Notes under the pieces: model-generated
Seen by the model: only the letters and a program-made list of their open reading frames with translations
Told to the model about the DNA's origin: nothing
Database searches by the model: none
From: Fimenecus sp052298855
GTDB taxonomy: Bacteria > Bacillota > Clostridia > Oscillospirales > Acutalibacteraceae
Length of the DNA stretch: 64,000 nt
Reading direction: 5' to 3'
NCBI GenBank assembly: GCA_052298855.1
Contig: DAVZXP010000001.1
Coordinates: 308,381-372,380, forward strand
In this document: positions 43,852-51,459 of the stretch, one piece after another
Numbering within the stretch: the stretch's first letter is position 1
Layout: the number at the start of each line of letters is the position of its first letter
Made by a program: the position numbers and the translations under genes

Positions 43852-44613
43852 TTATGCTAAGTACAAAGCGACTCTGTCAAGGAGTCTGTTCATATTGTCA
43901 ACCATTGAAGCCATACCCTTGATTTCAACTGTTCCTCTGCCGAGCTCCTCAAGAGCGTTAACTCTGCCGTTGAAGAGGTCGCTTGCAAGGTCGTAGTCCG
44001 CAAAGGTCATGATTGCTCTCGGATTTTCGGGAGCTTTCTTTATAGCAACAAGATGATGGTCTTTGGCACGGATAGTGCTCGTAGGTCCGTTCTTGATGCC
44101 GATTAAGATGTCGCCGTCAACCATATAAGAGGCGGATGCCTGACCGATCGGATCTTGGTTGGCGATTTGAGCCATTGCAACACAGATTGTGTAGAATGTA
44201 AGCTGAGTTGAGAGAATAAAGGTTTCTCTGTCCTTGAGCATTTCTTCCGTCGGACGCATAAGCTCAGCAAGTCTGTCTGTGAGAGCAACGAAGGTCTTTA
44301 ACAGGAAGCCGATTTTTGTAAAGCCCTTTACGGGTACGGGAGTAACAGTTCCGTCAATCATTCCGTTGAATTTCTCGCAGGATGAAAACGGGATTTTAAT
44401 GTCACAATCCTTTAAGCCATCCTCCATGCGACAGCCCTTTGATGAAAAAGTGATTGTTGCACTCGGACCGTCGGTAACGGTAAATCCGATTGAAACAGGC
44501 TTCTTCATTCCGGAAATAAGCTCTTTAGCCTTGCTGTCAAGCTCACAGAGATTTTCGAGTGTTCCGAGTACCGCATACATATTTATATATGCCATTGTTC
44601 TTGAATCAGTCAA
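43852..44613 (-). CDS. Two-domain SCP2-like protein A
   Basis: 253 residues, soluble. The start is TTG 44613, supported by AGGAGG 8 bp upstream; an ATG 18 bp further in lacks a site. Like protein B it has two halves with SCP2-like cores: KIPFSSCEKFNGMIDGTVTP and FADYDLASDLFNGRVNALEE, the latter followed by TVEIKGMASMVDNMNRLLD. The last is the clearer SCP2 match. It is the first gene of the aminotransferase-transketolase operon. A lipid- or hydrophobic-intermediate-binding role is inference from fold type. Confidence 0.6.
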   Translation of the reverse strand: MTDSRTMAYINMYAVLGTLENLCELDSKAKELISGMKKPVSIGFTVTDGPSATITFSSKGCRMEDGLKDCDIKIPFSSCEKFNGMIDGTVTPVPVKGFTKIGFLLKTFVALTDRLAELMRPTEEMLKDRETFILSTQLTFYTICVAMAQIANQDPIGQASASYMVDGDILIGIKNGPTSTIRAKDHHLVAIKKAPENPRAIMTFADYDLASDLFNGRVNALEELGRGTVEIKGMASMVDNMNRLLDRVALYLA

Positions 44614-44658
44614 AATAATTCCTCCTACATAATTAAAATGGTATAAATGCTTGTCATA

Positions 44659-44687
44659 ATAATAACAAAATATGCCGTCTAAGTCAA
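44659..44687 (-). promoter_or_regulatory. Promoter of the transketolase operon
   Basis: Minus strand: TTGACT (44682-44687), a 17-bp spacer and TATTAT (44659-44664), 45 bp upstream of the TTG start. The divergent dehydrogenase gene has a TACAAT box at 44795-44800 without a clear -35 partner, so regulation of both from the 205-bp gap is possible. Confidence 0.65.
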
Positions 44688-44818
44688 TAAATATACGCCC
44701 TAAAAAGATAAAAAATTGTTAATAAGTTATCAAAAACCTGAAAATTTCCGGATAATCCGCAAATAAAAGGCTGTTATTACGGCTGATTATATGTTACAAT
44801 AATAAAGGTGATGAAAAA

Positions 44819-45544
44819 ATGCAAAAAACGGCAATAGTAACGGGTGCTGCAAGAGGGATAGGAAGGGCAATCGCAAAAAGGCTTGTCGAGGACGGCTTTT
44901 TCGTTGTAGCTGTCTATAATTCCTCGGACAAGCTTGCAAAGGAACTTGAAAGCGAATTGTATCCCAATGTTAAGGCTTATAAATGTGACGTTTCCGACTC
45001 CGCAAGCGTAAATGCAGTTGTAATGGCTGTTTTAGAAGAAAGAAAAACGGTTGATGTTCTTGTAAACAACGCAGGGATAGCGCAGCAAAAGCTGTTTACC
45101 GATATTACCGATGAGGATTGGAGCAGAATGATAGGCGTTGATCTGTCGGGTGCATTTTATTTCACAAGGGCAGTCTTGCCGTCTATGATAAATGAAAAGT
45201 CGGGAAGAATAATCAATATAACGTCTATGTGGGGCGAAACGGGCGGCTCGTGCGAGGTGCATTATTCGGCGGCGAAGGCAGGTCTTATCGGAATGACAAA
45301 GGCGCTCGCAAAGGAAACGGGGCTTTCGGGGATTTGCGTGAATGCGGTATCTCCGGGAGTTGTCGAAACCGATATGATGGCAAGCTTTACCGAAGCGGAC
45401 AAGGAAGCGTTGACAGAGGAAATACCGCTTTCAAGGCTCGGAAGCGTTGAGGACGTAGCAAATGCCGTCGCTTTTTTATGCTCGGAAAAGGCAAGCTATA
45501 TAACGGGACAGGTTATTTCCGTTAACGGCGGAATTGTAATATAA
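44819..45544 (+). CDS. Short-chain dehydrogenase/reductase, FabG-like
   Basis: 241 residues. TGAARGIGRAIA is the NAD(P) motif, VLVNNAGIAQQ follows, and the catalytic Ser/Tyr/Lys lie in NITSMWG and YSAAKAG. The end SYITGQVISVNGGIVI is typical of 3-oxoacyl-ACP reductases. No other fatty-acid gene is nearby. It is divergent from the transketolase operon, which suggests it may reduce or oxidise an intermediate there rather than serve fatty-acid synthesis. Confidence 0.85.
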   Translation: MQKTAIVTGAARGIGRAIAKRLVEDGFFVVAVYNSSDKLAKELESELYPNVKAYKCDVSDSASVNAVVMAVLEERKTVDVLVNNAGIAQQKLFTDITDEDWSRMIGVDLSGAFYFTRAVLPSMINEKSGRIINITSMWGETGGSCEVHYSAAKAGLIGMTKALAKETGLSGICVNAVSPGVVETDMMASFTEADKEALTEEIPLSRLGSVEDVANAVAFLCSEKASYITGQVISVNGGIVI

Positions 45545-45548
45545 AAAG

Positions 45549-45577
45549 TTGCAAAAACGCCGATAATGATATATACT
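45549..45577 (+). promoter_or_regulatory. Promoter of the 592-residue membrane protein
   Basis: TTGCAA (45549-45554), a 17-bp spacer and TATACT (45572-45577), in the 63 bp between the dehydrogenase and the next gene. Confidence 0.65.
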
Positions 45578-45607
45578 AAACTTACTTATTAAAAAGGAGA
45601 TTAGACT

Positions 45608-47386
45608 ATGGAGCCAATCAATGTAGATTTTACTCACGGCAAGGACGACGACGGGAATAGCAATATCCCTGTTTCGGACGTCTATATTCCGCCGAGAAAT
45701 GCAAAGAAGAAGATTATTATAAATCTTATTCTTACGGCAATTTTTGCGGCTGTTACGTATTACTTTATGATTCCTGCGCTTAATTTTAAGGCGATTGAAT
45801 TATATATGTACATCGCATTCATCTGCCTTATTTATATCGGACTTACTGTGCTTTCGTGCAAGGTTGCGATTCATCCCGAATATCAGTCCTATGTAAAGAA
45901 GCGTTCAACCGTACCGGGAATTATTCTGGCGGTCTTGGCTGTTGTATGCCTTGTCGGTTTCGTTGTCGGCGCACAGCTTTTCAGAGCGAATGCGTATTCG
46001 CATCTTCTGACGGTTGAGGAGGGCGACTTTGCGGAGGACGTTGCGGAAATCGATTTTTCGGCAGTTCCCACGCTTGATGCAACCTCTGCCAACAATCTTG
46101 CAGTCAGAACACTCGGCGACCTTTCCGATATGGTTTCGCAGTTTATCGTTTCGAATTATTCCACACAGATAAACTATAAGGGCACTCCCGTCCGTGTTAC
46201 CTCGCTTGACTACGGCGATATTTTTAAATGGCTTAAAAATACAAGGGACGGACTTCCCGCATATATAATTGTAGATATGACCACTCAAAAGAGTGAAATT
46301 GTTCGCCTTGAAAACGGTATGAAATATTCTCCCGCAGAGCATTTTAACAGATATCTTTTGAGACATCTTCGCTTCGAATATCCGACATATATGTTTGGTA
46401 CGCCGAGCTTTGAGATTGACGAAAGCGGTCAGCCTTATTGGATAGTTCCGATTCTTGACAAGACAATCGGTCTTTTCGGCGGAACGGATGTTATCGGTGC
46501 GGTTGTTGTGAATTCAATCGACGGTACAAGTCAGATCATTTCAACAAGCACAAACGGAAAAACAAAGCTTCCCACAAATTCATTTGTAACAGATGATGAA
46601 TGGCAGTGGATAGACAGAGTTTACTCGGCAACAATACTCAACGAGCAGTACAATTATTACGGTAAGCTTTCACATGGCTTTATCAACTCCTTGATAGGTC
46701 AGGAGGGCGTTAAGGTTACAAGCTCCGGCTACAACTATCTTGCGCTCAATGACGACGTATATATGTACACGGGTGTTACCTCGATAAGCTCTGACCAGTC
46801 GATTATCGGCTTCGTGCTTCTCAATCAGCGTACAAAGGAGACGAAGTATTATCCGATATCGGGCGCTCTTGAAAACACGGCGCAGACCTCGGCACAGGGT
46901 GCGGTTCAGCAGTATTCATATACGGCGACATTCCCGTTGCTTCTCAATATCAGCGGTGAGCCGACGTACTTTATGGCTCTTAAGGACTCGAGTGAGCTTG
47001 TTAAAATGTATGCAATGGTAAACGTCAAGCAGTCAACAGTGGTAGGTATCGGCTCAACGCTTACGGAGTGCACCGAGAATTATGCCGACAACCTTAAAAA
47101 GAACGGTATAAACCTTGATATTAACATTGACGAAATCGGCGAAAACGACCAAACTCAGGCTCAACCCGAAACGAAAGAGGTCAGCGGCACGGTAACGGAA
47201 ATCCGTTCGGTCGTTACAGGCGGCGAAACCTACTTCTATATCAAGCTCAATACGGGTAACACCTTCTATAAGCTTGGCGTTAAGGACGCCGAAAGGGTAG
47301 TAATACTCAATGTCGGCGACAGCGTAACGTTCAACGTTCCCGTAGAAGCAAGCGGAGATATAATCACAGCTTCGTCAATAAAATAA
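45608..47386 (+). CDS. Large membrane-anchored protein of unknown function
   Basis: 592 residues. A hydrophilic N-tail (with DVYIPPRNAKKK) is followed by three membrane segments near residues 34-56, 60-83 and 103-127. About 460 residues then form a mostly beta-rich, probably extracytoplasmic part with repeated strand patterns (YWIVPILDKTIGLFGG, GFVLLNQRTKETKYYPI, PTYFMALKDSS). A short C-terminal OB-like region starts at KEVSGTVTEIRSVVTGGE. No family is recognised. It has its own promoter and a terminator follows, so its link to the neighbouring enzymes is only positional. Confidence 0.6.
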   Translation: MEPINVDFTHGKDDDGNSNIPVSDVYIPPRNAKKKIIINLILTAIFAAVTYYFMIPALNFKAIELYMYIAFICLIYIGLTVLSCKVAIHPEYQSYVKKRSTVPGIILAVLAVVCLVGFVVGAQLFRANAYSHLLTVEEGDFAEDVAEIDFSAVPTLDATSANNLAVRTLGDLSDMVSQFIVSNYSTQINYKGTPVRVTSLDYGDIFKWLKNTRDGLPAYIIVDMTTQKSEIVRLENGMKYSPAEHFNRYLLRHLRFEYPTYMFGTPSFEIDESGQPYWIVPILDKTIGLFGGTDVIGAVVVNSIDGTSQIISTSTNGKTKLPTNSFVTDDEWQWIDRVYSATILNEQYNYYGKLSHGFINSLIGQEGVKVTSSGYNYLALNDDVYMYTGVTSISSDQSIIGFVLLNQRTKETKYYPISGALENTAQTSAQGAVQQYSYTATFPLLLNISGEPTYFMALKDSSELVKMYAMVNVKQSTVVGIGSTLTECTENYADNLKKNGINLDINIDEIGENDQTQAQPETKEVSGTVTEIRSVVTGGETYFYIKLNTGNTFYKLGVKDAERVVILNVGDSVTFNVPVEASGDIITASSIK

Positions 47387-47406
47387 ACACATCAGGCAAA
47401 AACTGT

Positions 47407-47437
47407 CGGGCAAGGGCTATCCTTTGCCCGATTTTTT
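47407..47437 (+). terminator. Terminator after the 592-residue membrane protein
   Basis: Arms CGGGCAAGGG and CCTTTGCCCG within 47407-47430, followed by TTTTTT. Confidence 0.82.
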
Positions 47438-47634
47438 CACGTTTGTTGTGTTTTTGCCCATATATTCACCGAAAAAATTGTAACGCTGACATATCTTGCG
47501 ATTTAACAGCCTTATAACATATATATTGTGTGCGTTTGCATATATGTAGTTAAAAATTATCTATCAAGCAAAGCGGATAGATGAAAATTAACTAAAACCT
47601 GTAAAAAGATTTACAAAAAATTTTTCAAAAGCAT

Positions 47635-47662
47635 TTGACATTTGATTTATAAGTGTTATAAT
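47635..47662 (+). promoter_or_regulatory. Promoter of the second aminotransferase-aldolase pair
   Basis: TTGACA (47635-47640), a 16-bp spacer and TATAAT (47657-47662). Both boxes are perfect. Confidence 0.82.
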
Positions 47663-47721
47663 TGAGGTGAATAGTAATTCACTTTATGAGTGAATACAAA
47701 AAAGAGACGGAGGAAATACCA

Positions 47722-49206
47722 ATGGACACAAGATTTGCAATTTCAGAATACCATGACGCAAAAGCCATAAACAGAGAGCTTGATGAGCTTATCAAAAAGC
47801 CGATTTACACAATCAAGCCCGATACTCTTAAAAATTATGAAGAAGAGTATTATGGCAAGAAGTGCACGAAGTCTAAAGAGATGATTGAGGAAGCTAAGTC
47901 TGTAATTCCGGGCGGAGTTCAGCACAACCTCGCATTCAACTATCCCTTCCCGCTTGTTTTTACAAAGGCGGACGGCGCATATCTCTATGACATTGACGGA
48001 AACAAATATTTTGACTTCCTTCAGGCAGGCGGCCCGACAGTTCTCGGCTCAAATCCGAAGGCTGTCCGTGAGCAGGTTATCGACCTTCTTAACACATGCG
48101 GTCCTTCAACAGGTCTTTTCCACGAGTTTGAATATAAGCTTGCTAAAAAGATTTCCGATTCGGTTGAAACGGTTGATATGTTCCGTATGCAGGGCTCAGG
48201 TACAGAGGCTTGTATGACAGCTGCTCGTATCGCTCGTCTTGCAACAGGCAAGAAGAACATTCTTAAAATGGGCGGTGCTTACCACGGCTGGTCAGATCAG
48301 ATGGGCTACGGTATCCGTATCCCCGGTTCTAAATTCACACAGGCAAGCGGTGTTCCGCTTTACATCTTCAGACATATGCAGGAGTTCTTCCCCGGTGATC
48401 TTGAAGACCTCGAAAGAAAACTCTGGCTCAACCAGTTCCGTGGCGGTACTGCTGCTGTTTACATTGAGCCGGTTGGTCCCGAAAGCGGTACAACCCCGCT
48501 TGACTATGATTTCAACAAGGGCGTTGAAAGACTTTGCCGTAAGTACGGCGCACTCCTCGTATTCGATGAGGTTGTTACAGGCTTCCGTATCGGTATGGCA
48601 GGCGCTCAGGGCTTCTTCGGAGTATCTCCCGACCTTACAATCTTCGGTAAGGTTATCGCAGGCGGTTATCCGGGCGCAGGCGGCGTAGGCGGTAAGAAGG
48701 AATACATGAAGCACCTCGGCTCAGGTCTTGATGACTCGGGCGAGAAGGTTAAGAAGGCATTTACAGGCGGCACAATGACAGCTAACCCGCTTTCATGCTG
48801 CGCAGGCTACTATACTCTTGAGGAAATCGACAGAACAAATGCTTGCCAGAAGGCAGGTCAGATGGGCGACAGACTTACAAACGGTCTTAAAGAGCTTGTT
48901 AATAAGCACGGTCTTCCGTTCGTATGCTGGAACGAAGGCTCAATTTGCCACCTTGAAACGGTTGGTACAATGCACTATTCAATCGACTGGTCAAAGCCGT
49001 GGACAATTCCGGGCGTACTCAATGCAACATCTGTTCGTAAGAAAGAGATGCAGCATATGGGCGCAGCTTATATGGCAGAAGGCCTCGTAACACTCGCAGG
49101 CTCACGTCTTTACACTTCTGCTGCTTATACACCTAAGATGATCGATCAGGCTCTTGCTTGCTTCGACAAGGTATTTGAAAACGTAGCAGTTAAGCCCGAA
49201 GACTAA
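47722..49206 (+). CDS. Class III PLP aminotransferase, second copy, N-extended
   Basis: 494 residues from ATG 47722 (ACGGAGG before it; an ATG at 47686 has no site). A roughly 60-residue N-terminal extension precedes AKSVIPGGVQHNLAFNYPFP, typical of GSA-aminomutase-like enzymes. DIDGNKYFDFLQAGGPTVLG, MQGSGTEACMTAARIAR, YHGWSDQ, VFDEVVTGFR and Lys310 in IFGKVIAGGYPG complete the PLP site. It is not a close copy of the 421-residue enzyme on the other strand. It is followed by a class II aldolase on the same transcript. The substrate is unknown. Confidence 0.88.
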   Translation: MDTRFAISEYHDAKAINRELDELIKKPIYTIKPDTLKNYEEEYYGKKCTKSKEMIEEAKSVIPGGVQHNLAFNYPFPLVFTKADGAYLYDIDGNKYFDFLQAGGPTVLGSNPKAVREQVIDLLNTCGPSTGLFHEFEYKLAKKISDSVETVDMFRMQGSGTEACMTAARIARLATGKKNILKMGGAYHGWSDQMGYGIRIPGSKFTQASGVPLYIFRHMQEFFPGDLEDLERKLWLNQFRGGTAAVYIEPVGPESGTTPLDYDFNKGVERLCRKYGALLVFDEVVTGFRIGMAGAQGFFGVSPDLTIFGKVIAGGYPGAGGVGGKKEYMKHLGSGLDDSGEKVKKAFTGGTMTANPLSCCAGYYTLEEIDRTNACQKAGQMGDRLTNGLKELVNKHGLPFVCWNEGSICHLETVGTMHYSIDWSKPWTIPGVLNATSVRKKEMQHMGAAYMAEGLVTLAGSRLYTSAAYTPKMIDQALACFDKVFENVAVKPED

Positions 49207-49234
49207 TATTTAACGGCTTATTAAAACACAAATA

Positions 49235-49261
49235 GGGGCGGGCAGCCTGACCGCCCGCCCC
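49235..49261. repeat. GC-rich palindrome between aminotransferase and aldolase genes
   Basis: Perfect 9-bp arms GGGGCGGGC (49235-49243) and GCCCGCCCC (49253-49261) with a 9-nt loop, no T-run. The sequence (TAGGGGCG start) resembles the palindromic repeats near 61062-61352. It may be a repeat-family member that also protects or attenuates the transcript. Confidence 0.6.
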
Positions 49262-49287
49262 ACATTCTCTTTGACGAGGTGAAACAA

Positions 49288-50511
49288 ATGAACATTTTAG
49301 AAGCAAAAGAGCTTGTCATCAGAGCAGGTAAAGAATTGCTCGCAGAGGGCATTATAGTTCGTACCTGGGGTAATATTTCGTGCCGTGTATCGGATACACA
49401 GTTCGTTATCACACCCTCGGGCAGAGCTTATGAAAATCTTACTCCCGACGAAATCGTGCTTGTAAATATTGAGGATTGCTCCTATGAAGGCGACATTAAG
49501 CCCTCATCAGAAAAAGGAATTCACGCAGCGGCATATAAGCTTCGTCCCGAGGTCAATTTCGTAATTCATACACATCAGAAGGAAGCTTCTGTTATCGGTG
49601 CTTTAGGCTTTGACATTAACAGCGTGTCAAAGAAGAGCGCAGAGGTAGTCGGAAACGACGTTCCGCTTGCATCTTACGGACTTCCCGGTACGGGAAAGCT
49701 TCGTGAAGGAGTTATTGCGGCAATCAAGAGAACCGACTCAAAGGCTGTGCTTATGGCTCATCACGGCGCACTTTGCATGGGCGTTGACTATGACGAGGCG
49801 TCGAGAGTAGCTTCTGAACTCGAGGTTATATGCGAGGATTGTCTTCGCAAAAAATACAATGAGGTTGCAGGCAAGGTTGCTGAAAATCTCAGTGCCATTG
49901 CTGATTATATCGGCGAGAAATATGCTGATGCAAAGCTTGCAAAAGCAGTAAGATATGATGTTTGCAACAGTGAGAGAGACGGCAGCGTATTCAACATTAC
50001 CTCTGTAAACGGCGAGGGTAAAATCACAAGAATTGACATCAAGACGGGCGAGCTTGTAGCAGGTAACGATTACCCGAATTCGGCAGAGCTTCACAGAATG
50101 ATTTATAAGAAGCGCAAGGACGTAAATTATATCATTCACAACACCTCTCCCGAGGTTATGGCTGTTTCGGCAAAGGGTAAGACTATGAAGCCGTTGCTTG
50201 ACGACTTCGCACAGCTTTGCGGTGCAACCGTAAGACACGCATTCTTCAACCCGAACAGCACTCTCAAATCAGCCAAAAAGGTCGTTAAGGCTCTCAAGGG
50301 CAGAAATACGGTTGTGCTTGATAACAACGGTGCTCTTTGCGTTGCAGGCAGCGAATATGACGCAACTGCGGTTGAGCACGTAATGGAAAAGGGTTGCAAG
50401 ACTCAGGTCGGCGCAGATCTCTTTGGTACGGCTAAGCCTATAAATCCCATTGAAACAAGACTTATGAGGTTTATTTATCTTAAAAAGTACTCAAAGCAGG
50501 CAAGCAAATAA
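49288..50511 (+). CDS. Tandem class II aldolase/adducin-domain protein
   Basis: 407 residues from ATG 49288, behind GACGAGGTG. Domain 1 (about 1-205) keeps the zinc aldolase set: GNISCRVSD, Glu in SSEKGIHAAAY, HTH at 94-96 and HHG at 158-160. Domain 2 (about 220-385) repeats the fold but has HNT at 284-286 and NNG at 346-348, so the metal-binding histidines are lost. Class II aldolases of this type cleave or epimerise phospho-ketoses such as fuculose- or ribulose-phosphate. The second domain probably has a structural or regulatory role. Confidence 0.82.
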   Translation: MNILEAKELVIRAGKELLAEGIIVRTWGNISCRVSDTQFVITPSGRAYENLTPDEIVLVNIEDCSYEGDIKPSSEKGIHAAAYKLRPEVNFVIHTHQKEASVIGALGFDINSVSKKSAEVVGNDVPLASYGLPGTGKLREGVIAAIKRTDSKAVLMAHHGALCMGVDYDEASRVASELEVICEDCLRKKYNEVAGKVAENLSAIADYIGEKYADAKLAKAVRYDVCNSERDGSVFNITSVNGEGKITRIDIKTGELVAGNDYPNSAELHRMIYKKRKDVNYIIHNTSPEVMAVSAKGKTMKPLLDDFAQLCGATVRHAFFNPNSTLKSAKKVVKALKGRNTVVLDNNGALCVAGSEYDATAVEHVMEKGCKTQVGADLFGTAKPINPIETRLMRFIYLKKYSKQASK

Positions 50512-50527
50512 GTTTTACTGAATATAA

Positions 50528-50560
50528 CGCACTTCGACACGTCCGTCGGGGTGCGTTTTT
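50528..50560 (+). terminator. Terminator after the aldolase gene
   Basis: CGCACTTCGAC and GTCGGGGTGCG within 50528-50555 (one mismatch), followed by TTTTT. Confidence 0.8.
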
Positions 50561-50615
50561 GTATTTTATGTCCTAAAAACAGACGGTTTACACACAAAAT
50601 ATAGTAAAATTCCTA

Positions 50616-50645
50616 TTGTAAAGCACTATCAGTATGTGGTATAAT
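50616..50645 (+). promoter_or_regulatory. Promoter of rlmB
   Basis: TTGTAA (50616-50621), an 18-bp spacer and TATAAT (50640-50645). Confidence 0.65.
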
Positions 50646-50688
50646 ACTCTAATAAAATGGATTAGCTATGTTTTACACGGAGAGATAT

Positions 50689-51435
50689 ATGATAAGAGAT
50701 GACGACAAAAAGCCCGATTTGCTTATCGGCAGAAATGCGGTAACGGAAGCGTTGAAATCCGACAGGGAAATTGACACGCTTATTCTTATGAGAAACAATA
50801 ACAATCCTGCACTTTCAAGGCTTGCTTCTATGGCAAAGGAAAAGGGTGCGGTTGTTAAAGAGGTTGACTCGAAGAAGCTTGATTTTATGTGCGGCGGAGC
50901 AAATCATCAGGGCGTTGCGGCGTATGTTGCGGCTCACGAATATGCAAGCGTTGAGGATATTTTCGCTTATGCCGAGGAAAAGGGCGAACCGCCGTTTATT
51001 GTCGTCTGCGACGAAATAGAGGACCCGCACAATCTCGGTGCGATTATCAGAACAGCCGAATGCGCAGGCGTGCATGGCGTAATCATTCCAAAAAGGCGCA
51101 GTGCGTCGCTTAACTTTACAGTCGGCAAGACTTCGGCAGGTGCGCTCGAATATATGAGGGTTGCGAGGGTATCTAACCTTGCTTCGACGATTGACGAGCT
51201 AAAGGAAAAGGGCTGCTGGGTTTACGGCGCCGATATGGACGGTACGGATTATAAGAAAACCGATTTTTCGGGTGCGGTCGTGCTTGTTATAGGCTCCGAG
51301 GGCAAGGGAATAGGCAAACTTATAAGGCAAAAGTGCGACGCTATAGTTTCTTTGCCGATGAAAGGCAGTATAAATTCGCTCAACGCATCTGTTGCGGCGG
51401 GTATTTTGATGTACGAGGTATCTTGCGGAAGATAA
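50689..51435 (+). CDS. rlmB: SpoU-type 23S rRNA 2'-O-methyltransferase
   Basis: 248 residues from ATG 50689 (CGGAGAGATAT before it). The N-terminal substrate-binding domain has LLIGRNAVTEALKSDREID. The SPOUT knot motifs are DPHNLGAIIRTAECAGVHGVI, VLVIGSEGKGIG and LPMKGSINSLNASVAAGILMYE. The family methylates a 23S rRNA guanosine or related sites; the exact target is not fixed by sequence alone. It shares a transcript with the large membrane protein gene downstream. Confidence 0.92.
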   Translation: MIRDDDKKPDLLIGRNAVTEALKSDREIDTLILMRNNNNPALSRLASMAKEKGAVVKEVDSKKLDFMCGGANHQGVAAYVAAHEYASVEDIFAYAEEKGEPPFIVVCDEIEDPHNLGAIIRTAECAGVHGVIIPKRRSASLNFTVGKTSAGALEYMRVARVSNLASTIDELKEKGCWVYGADMDGTDYKKTDFSGAVVLVIGSEGKGIGKLIRQKCDAIVSLPMKGSINSLNASVAAGILMYEVSCGR

Positions 51436-51459
51436 ATCTATTAGATTAGGGGTGTTAAA

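Larger units (their letters stand above)
47387..47721 (+). other. 335-bp intergenic region upstream of the second aminotransferase
   Basis: Contains the terminator at 47407-47437, an isolated inverted repeat ATCTATC/GATAGAT (47559-47582) and the promoter at 47635-47662. The remainder is AT-rich, with no coding sign. The inverted repeat 50-75 bp upstream of the promoter could be a regulator site. Confidence 0.6.
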
